Source of the DNA: a bacterium | GTDB lineage: Bacteria > RBG-13-66-14 | Direction: 5' to 3' | DNA length: 11,730 bases | NCBI GenBank assembly: GCA_026398675.1 | Contig: JAPLSK010000333.1 | Coordinates: 1-11,730, forward strand | In this document: in pieces, positions 6,523 to 11,730 of the stretch | Layout: each line of letters begins with the position of its first letter | Numbering within the stretch: the first letter of the stretch is position 1 | Notes under the pieces: generated by a model | What the model saw: the letters and a program-made list of their open reading frames with translations, nothing else | Told to the model about the DNA's origin: nothing | The model's database searches: none | Program-made: the position numbers and the translations under genes

Positions 6523-7458
6523 ATGCCGCTTTTTACCAACGATCAGTTGATGCGCGTGGGCTACGATAAAGGCTTCGCCGTCGGGGCCTTCAACATCAAC
6601 AACATGGAGATACTCCAGGGGATAGTGGAGGCGGCCAAGGCGGAAAACTCCCCGGCCATCATCGCGGTGAGCTCCGGGGCGTTGAAGTACGCCGGATCCG
6701 CCTACCTGGTGGAGATGGTGAAACTGGCCGCGTTCGAGACCGGTCTCCCCTTCAGCCTCCACCTGGACCACGGCAAGGATTTCGCCGCCTGTGTCCAGGC
6801 GCTCAGCGCCGGCTTCACCAGCGTGATGATTGACGCCAGTAAGCTCACCTTCGAGGAAAACGTGGCCGCCTCGAAGGAGGTCGCCGGGCTGGCCCACGCC
6901 TGCGGCTGCTCCTGCGAGGCCGAGCTGGGCCGCCTCCAGGGCATCGAGGAGCACGTCCAGGTCAAGGAGGGCGAGGCGATTTTTACCGACCCCGACGAGG
7001 CCAAGGGTTTCGTGGAACGCACCGGCGTGGATTCTCTGGCGGTGGCCATCGGCACCAGCCACGGGGCGTACAAGTTCAAGGGCGAGCCGAGGCTGGACTT
7101 CGACCGCCTGGCCGAGATAAAAAAGCGGGTTCAAGTCCCCCTGGTTCTCCACGGTGCCAGCGCGGTGCCCGACTGGGTGAGAGAGCGGGCCGAGAAGTTC
7201 GGCGCCGAGCTCGGAGGAAGTAAGGGTGTCCCCGACGAGGCCGTGAGTAAGGCCGTCACTATGGGCGTGGCCAAGGTCAACATAGACACCGACATCCGCC
7301 TGGCCATGCTCGGGGCCATCCGCGAGGTTTTCGCCACCGACCCCAAGGAGTTCGACCCGCGCAAGTACCTGGGCCCGGCCCGCGAGGCCGTCACCAAGGT
7401 CGTGCGGCACAAGATGCAGCTCCTGGGCTCGGCGGGCAAGGCCGGCCTCTACCGGTAG
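6523..7458 (+). CDS. fba: Class II (zinc-dependent) fructose-bisphosphate aldolase
   Basis: 311 residues, full length for the TIM-barrel class II aldolase family. It reversibly cleaves fructose-1,6-bisphosphate to dihydroxyacetone phosphate and glyceraldehyde-3-phosphate in glycolysis/gluconeogenesis. Seen: GAFNINNMEI (21-30); SLHLDHG with candidate catalytic Asp82 and zinc ligand His83; the metal-site region CEAELGRLQG (131-140); AIGTSHGAYKFKG (175-187) with zinc ligand His180; LVLHGAS (207-213) with zinc ligand His210; and the phosphate-binding KVNIDTD (251-257). The ATG at 6523 has GGAGG (6513-6517) five bases upstream. Length and the NIDTD motif favour the FBP form, but tagatose-bisphosphate aldolases are close relatives. 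A dedicated promoter lies upstream; the next gene begins 3 bp after the stop, so co-transcription is likely. Confidence 0.95.
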   Translation: MPLFTNDQLMRVGYDKGFAVGAFNINNMEILQGIVEAAKAENSPAIIAVSSGALKYAGSAYLVEMVKLAAFETGLPFSLHLDHGKDFAACVQALSAGFTSVMIDASKLTFEENVAASKEVAGLAHACGCSCEAELGRLQGIEEHVQVKEGEAIFTDPDEAKGFVERTGVDSLAVAIGTSHGAYKFKGEPRLDFDRLAEIKKRVQVPLVLHGASAVPDWVRERAEKFGAELGGSKGVPDEAVSKAVTMGVAKVNIDTDIRLAMLGAIREVFATDPKEFDPRKYLGPAREAVTKVVRHKMQLLGSAGKAGLYR

Positions 7459-7461
7459 AAA

Positions 7462-7836
7462 ATGCGGTTCACAATCACCATCGTATTTGCGATTCTCTTC
7501 GCGGCGGCGTCGGCGAACGTCTCCCCGGCGGAGGCCTACGCCTACCCGGTGCCCTGGGTGCCCGCCGAGGGGCCGCTCACGCTGCACTACGAATCGGGCT
7601 GGAACTCCTCCCCGCCTACCTTCATCGTCGTGGACACCCTGGGTGAGGAGGTAATCCGCTTGGTCGGGGCGAGGGTGAGCGGGGGACGGGCGGAGGGCGT
7701 CTATGACGGCTATCCCGAGATGGTCGTCTTCGAGGCTGAGTGGGACGGCTGCAACGCCGGCGGTCGCCCGGTGAATGCGGGGACCTACCTGTGCTTTGTC
7801 CGGGGCAGCATCTTCCGGTTTATCGTGGTCCGCTGA
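7462..7836 (+). CDS. Small secreted protein with FlgD-Ig-like domain
   Basis: 124 residues. The N-terminus MRFTITIVFAILFAAASANVSPAEA is a signal peptide with probable cleavage near residues 18-25, so the protein is exported. The mature part has the FlgD-Ig-like pattern: VVDTLGEEVIRLV (57-68), then EWDGCNAGGRPVNAGTYL (93-110), close to the family WDG-x-x-x-G-x-x-V-x-x-GTY signature, ending in strands FRFIVVR. In many FCB-type bacteria this module is a C-terminal domain of large secreted proteins; here it stands alone. Two cysteines (97 and 111) could pair. The start is 3 bp after the fba stop with no clear Shine-Dalgarno, suggesting re-initiation. Function unknown; a role with the outer-membrane protein encoded next is only contextual inference. 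Confidence 0.7.
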   Translation: MRFTITIVFAILFAAASANVSPAEAYAYPVPWVPAEGPLTLHYESGWNSSPPTFIVVDTLGEEVIRLVGARVSGGRAEGVYDGYPEMVVFEAEWDGCNAGGRPVNAGTYLCFVRGSIFRFIVVR

Positions 7837-7850
7837 GCGCGGTTGCGCTC
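7835..7850 (+). other. Short hairpin directly after the stop codon
   Basis: GAGCGC, loop GGTT, GCGCTC: a perfect 6-bp stem beginning in the TGA stop (7834-7836) of the FlgD-Ig-like gene. No T-run follows, so it could slow or process the transcript but is not a convincing terminator. Confidence 0.35.
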
Positions 7851-7886
7851 GTTGCGCGATGTCCGAAGACAACCGGCGGCTTGGTC

Positions 7887-8819
7887 TTGAAAAAACTTCA
7901 CCTCCAGCTCGTGGCCCTACTCCTCCTGACACCCCTCGTCGCTCTGGGCGGGGGCGGAGAGGTTTACCCGGTGGAGGAGCTAGCCGGGGGGAGCTTGTAC
8001 CTCGGCCTGGCGCGGTTCGGCGTCGCCCTGGCCGGGTCGGGCGAGGCGGCGGTGAACCCGGCAGGCCTGGCCTATGCCGAGAACTTAGACGTCATCGGCT
8101 CCGCTACCGCGGCGCCCTATCTGAACGATGCGCTCTACGCCTGCTTCGGCTTGAGCATTGTCAAGCCGATGCGCGCCGAATCGGCGGCCCTGGAGAAGGT
8201 CAAGACACTGGCCACCCTCGGCGTCAGCCTGTACCAACTGGATCTGGGAACCGTTTACGGCCGCGACGGCGATGGGAACCGGACCGGCCAGGTGTACAAA
8301 ACCGATCAATCCTTGGCCTCCATCTCCCTGGGAACGCAGATCGGGGATTTCGGCGCCCTGGGATTCAACCTGAAAGTGCTGACCGTCAACGCCGGGGAAC
8401 GCGCCGATTCGGGCTTCGGACTCGATCTGGGATTGATGCTGCGTCCGGGCGACCTGCGGGTGGGTCTTTCCGCCGTGAACGTCATCCCGCCAGGCGTCTC
8501 GCTGGCCGGCGAACGCACCATAGACTCCCTGATTCTGCGCGCGGGCCTGGGTTACGAGCTTTTCGGGTTCATCACACCCACGGTCGAGGCGTTCTACGTG
8601 CCCGATGCGGGGTCTTACCGCTACGGGTTCAACCTGCTCGTGGTCCCCTGGTCCTCCGAGCTGGGGCGCCTGGCCGTGGGCGGGGGGTACGATGTCGAGG
8701 GTGAGCGCTGGGGCGCCGTGTTTATGCTCCGCATGGGGTTCATCGAAGTAACCTACTCGAGGTACGAGACGGGCCTCATCGGCCTCTGCCACAGTATCCG
8801 GCTGTCCTTCTCCCTCTAG
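7887..8819 (+). CDS. PorV/PorQ-like outer-membrane beta-barrel protein
   Basis: 310 residues if the TTG at 7887 is the start (M-KKLHLQLVALLLLTPLVALGGGG), which gives a clean signal peptide with a KK n-region and cleavage near residue 20-24. No strong Shine-Dalgarno is present and TTG 7881 is an alternative; upstream in-frame codons overlap the preceding gene in a non-coding-like frame and are rejected. Seen: GGSLYLGLARFGVALAGSGEAAVNPAGLA (35-62), matching the N-terminal pattern of PorV/UPF0164-like barrels (a GxAxVALA...NPAGLA motif), then alternating beta-strands (VGLSAVNVIPPGVSL, TPTVEAFYVP, AGLGYELFG) and a terminal amphipathic strand HSIRLSFSL ending in aromatic/aliphatic residues, as in outer-membrane proteins. 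PorV acts in type IX secretion in Bacteroidota, but no other T9SS gene is visible here, so that role is not claimed. Confidence 0.68.
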   Translation: MKKLHLQLVALLLLTPLVALGGGGEVYPVEELAGGSLYLGLARFGVALAGSGEAAVNPAGLAYAENLDVIGSATAAPYLNDALYACFGLSIVKPMRAESAALEKVKTLATLGVSLYQLDLGTVYGRDGDGNRTGQVYKTDQSLASISLGTQIGDFGALGFNLKVLTVNAGERADSGFGLDLGLMLRPGDLRVGLSAVNVIPPGVSLAGERTIDSLILRAGLGYELFGFITPTVEAFYVPDAGSYRYGFNLLVVPWSSELGRLAVGGGYDVEGERWGAVFMLRMGFIEVTYSRYETGLIGLCHSIRLSFSL

Positions 8820-8842
8820 CTCCGGCACACAGAGGTGAAGCT

Positions 8843-8872
8843 TTGCGAGCGGGTCGAGAATCCTGTTAAAAT
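8843..8872 (+). promoter_or_regulatory. Putative sigma-70 promoter of accD
   Basis: TTGCGA (8843-8848, 4 of 6), an 18-bp spacer and TAAAAT (8867-8872, 5 of 6), with an extended -10 TGT at 8864-8866. The expected start is near 8879, leaving a leader of about 55 nt to the accD ATG. This is the most AT-rich spot in the 114-bp gap between the PorV-like gene and accD. Confidence 0.6.
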
Positions 8873-8933
8873 CGCCGTGAAACGAGGTTGAGCCCCCTGA
8901 CGAATCACAACCATACCAGGCCAGGAGCGGTTC

Positions 8934-9761
8934 ATGACTGAACGGACCGGGGAACGCCGCGGGCCGTCTGTCCCCACCGGGCTGATGCTCAAGTGCGAGA
9001 GCTGCGGCGAGACCCTCTACTCCAAACAGCTCGAGGAGAACCTCTTCGTCTGCCCCAAATGCGGCTTCCACCACAAGGTCCCCGGACGCAAGCGCATCGG
9101 CCAGCTCGTGGATGAGGGGAGTTTCGAGGAGCACGACACGGGCCTCACGACCCTGGACCCCCTCGAGTTCGTGGACCGCAAGCCCTACTCCCAACGCATC
9201 GCCGAGACGATGGCCAAGACCGGGGAGACCGAGGCGGTCATCTGCGGCCTGGCGACCATGGACGGGATAAAAATCTCGCTGGCGGTGATGGACTTCACCT
9301 TCATCGGCGGCTCGATGGGCACGGTGGTGGGGGAGAAGGTGACGCGGTCGCTGGAGCGGGCGCTGACGCTCGGGATTCCCCAGGTGACTGTGTGTACCTC
9401 GGGTGGGGCGCGGATGCAGGAGGGCATCCTGTCGCTGATGCAGATGGCGAAAAGCTCGGCCGCCTGCGCCCGTCTGCGCGAGGCCCGGCTGCCCTATCTC
9501 GTAGTTCTCACCGACCCAACGACCGCCGGGGTGATGGCTTCCTTCGCGCAGCTTGGGGACGTGCACATAGCCGAGCCCGGGGCGCTTATGGGCTTCGCCG
9601 GCCCCCGGGTCATCGAGCAGACCATCAAGCAGAAGCTGCCGCCGGGATACAAGGGTCAAGACAAGGGGTTTAAACGAGCGAAGCGTAGGGGCGACCCTCC
9701 GCGGTCGCCCGCGGGCGGGGACGGAGCCCCGCCCCTACCGCCCCCGGCAAACCGAGCGTAG
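8934..9761 (+). CDS. accD: Acetyl-CoA carboxylase carboxyltransferase subunit beta, C-terminus replaced by repeat-encoded tail
   Basis: AccD pairs with AccA to transfer the carboxyl group from carboxybiotin to acetyl-CoA, making malonyl-CoA for fatty-acid synthesis. Seen: the N-terminal four-Cys zinc finger (C21, C24, C40, C43), then the crotonase-fold core FIGGSMGTVVGEKVTR (123-138), TSGGARMQEGILSLMQMAK (155-173), LTDPTTAGVMASFAQLGD (192-209) and GFAGPRVIEQTIKQKLPPGY (220-239). Homology ends at about residue 242. The last 33 codons (9660-9758) are translated repeat, Arg/Pro/Gly-rich, replacing the expected segment of roughly 35 residues (EFLLEHG-x-x-D-x-x-V type). No remnant of that segment occurs before lptD at 9800. 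AGGAG (8923-8927) lies six bases before the ATG. Identity is certain; whether this product works is doubtful. Confidence 0.92.
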   Translation: MTERTGERRGPSVPTGLMLKCESCGETLYSKQLEENLFVCPKCGFHHKVPGRKRIGQLVDEGSFEEHDTGLTTLDPLEFVDRKPYSQRIAETMAKTGETEAVICGLATMDGIKISLAVMDFTFIGGSMGTVVGEKVTRSLERALTLGIPQVTVCTSGGARMQEGILSLMQMAKSSAACARLREARLPYLVVLTDPTTAGVMASFAQLGDVHIAEPGALMGFAGPRVIEQTIKQKLPPGYKGQDKGFKRAKRRGDPPRSPAGGDGAPPLPPPANRA

Positions 9762-9794
9762 CGAGCTACGCCTCTAGCGAAACCCCTTGCCCTT
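9659..9794. repeat. Composite repeat: CAAGGGG-ended element interrupted by the 54-bp double-hairpin element
   Basis: The outer ends CAAGGGGTTT (9662-9671) and AAACCCCTTG (9780-9789) are perfect 10-bp inverted repeats. Read on the - strand, the left arm (GGGCAAGGGG ... TAGCTCGCT-CGCTCGGTT) and right arm (GCTTCGCTCG-TT-AA-CCCCTTGTC) match the intact element at 6392-6445. Between them sits the second 54-bp element. Thus one repeat appears to have landed inside the other. The composite covers the end of accD, supplies its stop codon (9759-9761) and ends five bases before the lptD ATG. Confidence 0.8.
9685..9738. repeat. 54-bp double-hairpin palindromic repeat, copy 2 (inverted)
   Basis: This is the reverse complement of 619-672 with two substitutions out of 54. 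Both substitutions fall in hairpin loops (T to C in loop 1, A to G in loop 2), while both 8-bp stems and the GTAGGGGCG/CGCCCCTAC ends are unchanged. It sits within the composite repeat at 9659-9794. Confidence 0.9.
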
Positions 9795-9799
9795 TCGCC

Positions 9800-11730
9800 A
9801 TGCGCAAAGCTCTCTTGGTCAGCCTTGTCTTTTTCACCCAGCTCGCGGCCCAGGGGCAGGTTACTCATTTCGCCCCGCGAACGGCGCCACCCGTTACAGT
9901 CGGTCAGGCGGTCCTCGACGAAGTGCCCTCCGCCTCTACCCTCGCCGCCCTGCGGGAGGCCGACGAGCGCAACGACTTCTTCTTCGTGGATTCCCTCGTC
10001 CCCGGTGAGCTGGGCTTTGCCGTGGACGCCGAGACCGGCTGGATCGAGTACCGCATCGCCGAGGAGCGGCTGATCCTGAACGTCAACGCCCGCGTGGCCT
10101 ATAACGAAATGCGGCTCTCCGCGGACACGGTGGTTTACGAAGGGGCGACGGGGGAGGTGGAGGCCCTGGGCGCGCCGGTGCTGGTCGAGGGCAACGAGCG
10201 CGTGGACGGCGAGCGGATGCGCTACAACTTCGACACAGGCCGCGGCATCGTGTACCAGGGACGTACCGGCCTGGAGACCGGCTTCGCCACCGGCAAGAAG
10301 CTCAAGCTCCAGGGGGAGGATGTCATCCACATCTCGGACGCCACCTTCACCACCAGCGTCCGGCCAGAAAATCCGGAGTACCACTTCTGGTGCCCCCAGC
10401 TCAAGGTCTACGCCGGGGACAAGGTGGTGGCCCGGCCGGTGGTGCTCTTCATCGGCCATGTCCCGGTGATCCTGGCGCCTTTTTACTACTACCCCCTGGG
10501 CCACGACCGGCGCTCCGGCTTCCTGGCCCCCCGGCTGAGCTACCACGCGCACCGCGAGTTCCGCGTCCGCAACGCCTACTTCTGGGCAATAAACGACTAC
10601 GCCGACGGCACCTTCGCCCTGGACTACGACACCACCCACGGCTGGCGCCAGGAGGTGGAGGGGCGCTATCTCTACGGCACCGAGCGCGGGATGAACTGGC
10701 TCCGCGTCATCCACGATGAGGACCGTCTGCGGAATAAGGAACAGTGGAGCTTCACCGGTCAGCACCGCCAGGACCTGCCCTGGGAAATGGACGGCCTCTT
10801 GAAGCTGGCCCTGCGAAGCGACCGCTTCTACGATCAGTACTACTCGGAGTATTTCGAGGAACGGACCCAGCGCGACCTCGACAGTTTCCTCTCCATCTCC
10901 CGTTCCTGGGAAAACTTCTCGGCCAACGCCAGCGTGGACTACACCTCCACTCTCATCAGCGAGGGGGGGACGGAGGTGGAGAGCCATTTCACCACCGAGG
11001 GGGAAGGCGCACTCGGCCCGGCGACCTGGACCGTCCCCCGCCTGAGCCTGGGCATGACCCAGACCGAGCTCTTCGGCTCGGGGGCCTTCTTCTCGACGAG
11101 CTTCAGCTATTACAACCGCCTGCGCGAGGGGACCGTCCCCTTCCGCACCGCCGGTCTCGACGCGCACGTCTCTCGCCCGTTCGGTCTCTTCCGCTGGTTC
11201 AAGTTCACCCCGTACCTGGACGGGAGTCTGGACTGGTACCGCCTCGCCGCCGACGGATCCCCGGACCTCGTCCAGCCGCTCTACTCGGCGGGAGTCGGCG
11301 GCTCGACGCGCATCTACGGCCTTTTTAACCCCGGAGAGGACGAACTCCGGCACGTCATCGAGCCGAGCGTGAACCTCACCTGGCGACCCGGCATTGACAC
11401 GGAAAATGTGCCCCCGGGCGGTCAGACCCAATCCCCCTCCACCATCCTCACCCTGGGGCTGACCAACCGCCTGAAATTGCGCCAGGGCGGCGGCCTCGAG
11501 CTGGACACCGGCGCCACCGAGGATTACGGCACGACCAACCAGGCGGTCGAGCTCCTGCGCTGGGACCTCTCCTCGGGGTATATCGTTGATTCCCCCGTGC
11601 CGGTGGTGCAGCCCTGGAGCGACCTAATCAGCCGCGTGTACATCACGCCCGTCTTTGCCGACTGGTACGACTCCCAGGTCGTCATCCAGTCCCGGCACAA
11701 CCCATACACCTGGGATACGGAGAGCTTCGA
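9800..11730 (+). CDS. lptD: LPS-assembly protein LptD (OstA/Imp), 5' part; gene continues beyond window
   Basis: The frame is open from the ATG at 9800 to the window end (643 codons). LptD is the outer-membrane barrel that, plugged by LptE, inserts LPS at the cell surface. Seen: a signal-peptide-like N-terminus (RKALLVSLVFFTQLAAQ); an OstA/LptA-like beta-jellyroll region at about 95-210 (SADTVVYEGATGEVEALG, GERMRYNFDTGRGIVYQG, HISDATFTTS); the highly conserved transition HVPVILAPFYYYPLG (220-234) and RRSGFLAPRLSY (237-248); then barrel strands such as AYFWAINDYADGTFALDYDTTHGW. Only one cysteine (198) is seen in 643 residues, so the disulfide pattern known from E. coli LptD is not reproduced in this part. 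There is no Shine-Dalgarno: the composite repeat ends five bases before the ATG, so native upstream sequence may be missing. Confidence 0.88.
   Translation, partial: MRKALLVSLVFFTQLAAQGQVTHFAPRTAPPVTVGQAVLDEVPSASTLAALREADERNDFFFVDSLVPGELGFAVDAETGWIEYRIAEERLILNVNARVAYNEMRLSADTVVYEGATGEVEALGAPVLVEGNERVDGERMRYNFDTGRGIVYQGRTGLETGFATGKKLKLQGEDVIHISDATFTTSVRPENPEYHFWCPQLKVYAGDKVVARPVVLFIGHVPVILAPFYYYPLGHDRRSGFLAPRLSYHAHREFRVRNAYFWAINDYADGTFALDYDTTHGWRQEVEGRYLYGTERGMNWLRVIHDEDRLRNKEQWSFTGQHRQDLPWEMDGLLKLALRSDRFYDQYYSEYFEERTQRDLDSFLSISRSWENFSANASVDYTSTLISEGGTEVESHFTTEGEGALGPATWTVPRLSLGMTQTELFGSGAFFSTSFSYYNRLREGTVPFRTAGLDAHVSRPFGLFRWFKFTPYLDGSLDWYRLAADGSPDLVQPLYSAGVGGSTRIYGLFNPGEDELRHVIEPSVNLTWRPGIDTENVPPGGQTQSPSTILTLGLTNRLKLRQGGGLELDTGATEDYGTTNQAVELLRWDLSSGYIVDSPVPVVQPWSDLISRVYITPVFADWYDSQVVIQSRHNPYTWDTESF

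Noticed and set aside
7740..7886. Longer in-frame start for the PorV-like protein
   Set aside because: It would overlap the FlgD-Ig-like gene by about 100 bp with Arg-rich shadow sequence and would bury the signal peptide inside the protein.
6370..7932. 520-codon open frame on the - strand
   Set aside because: It is antisense to fba and its neighbours, crosses their intergenic region, and carries no recognisable motif.
8085..9659. 524-codon open frame on the - strand
   Set aside because: It is antisense to the PorV-like gene and accD, spanning the promoter gap between them; no domain motifs and a shadow-like composition.
9659..9794. Insertion sequence with its own transposase
   Set aside because: The composite is only about 136 bp and encodes no transposase-like protein; at most it is a non-autonomous element.
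9656..11431. 591-codon open frame on the - strand
   Set aside because: It is antisense to lptD, whose + strand product has clear family motifs. High third-position GC produces long antisense frames; the - strand product has low-complexity Val/Gly/Glu/His-rich composition and no recognisable motif.
1..11730. A dedicated defence, secretion or biosynthetic system
   Set aside because: The recognisable genes are mainly housekeeping and envelope functions; no nuclease, helicase, toxin-antitoxin, phage or large biosynthetic enzyme was seen.

Overview
This is a GC-rich (well over 60% by eye) bacterial chromosomal segment. All recognisable genes lie on the + strand, densely packed and partly overlapping, with frequent GTG starts. 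The organism is a diderm (Gram-negative) bacterium: it carries an LptD-type LPS-assembly protein, a PorV/PorQ-like outer-membrane barrel and a secreted FlgD-Ig-like protein. That mix, with abundant short GC-rich palindromic repeats, is reminiscent of uncultivated lineages known mainly from metagenomes (for example FCB-related or Coatesbacteria-like phyla). The taxonomic guess is inference; no rRNA or strong marker is present.

Layout. (1) 2-622: 3' part of a Ppx/GppA phosphatase, entering from outside the window. (2) 619-672: a 54-bp double-hairpin repeat. (3) 689-1910: glgC (ADP-glucose pyrophosphorylase), broken by a frameshift with apparent loss of a linker near 1515-1530. (4) 1990-2058: short tandem repeats, then a tightly overlapping cluster: a membrane-anchor ORF (2064-2465), a lytic-transglycosylase-like ORF (2462-4519) that looks like the rest of the same protein in another frame, a SAM methyltransferase (4512-5342) and a protein with two Nudix domains (5339-6373). 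(5) 6374-6522: an intergenic region with a repeat of a second family and a promoter, followed by class II fructose-bisphosphate aldolase (6523-7458), a secreted FlgD-Ig-like protein (7462-7836) and a PorV-like outer-membrane protein (7887-8819). (6) A promoter at 8843-8872 drives accD (8934-9761), whose C-terminus is replaced by a composite repeat (about 9659-9794). (7) lptD starts six bases after that repeat, at 9800, and runs off the right edge.

Most functions are housekeeping: glycogen and polyphosphate metabolism, glycolysis, fatty-acid synthesis, cell wall and outer membrane. I see no defence system, prophage, transposase, CRISPR array or RNA gene. The unusual content is the family of palindromic repeats and the damage in and around genes: glgC frameshifted, accD truncated inside a repeat, and the transglycosylase split at a 4-bp overlap. 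Each of these could be real biology or an assembly or sequencing artefact; read-level data would decide.
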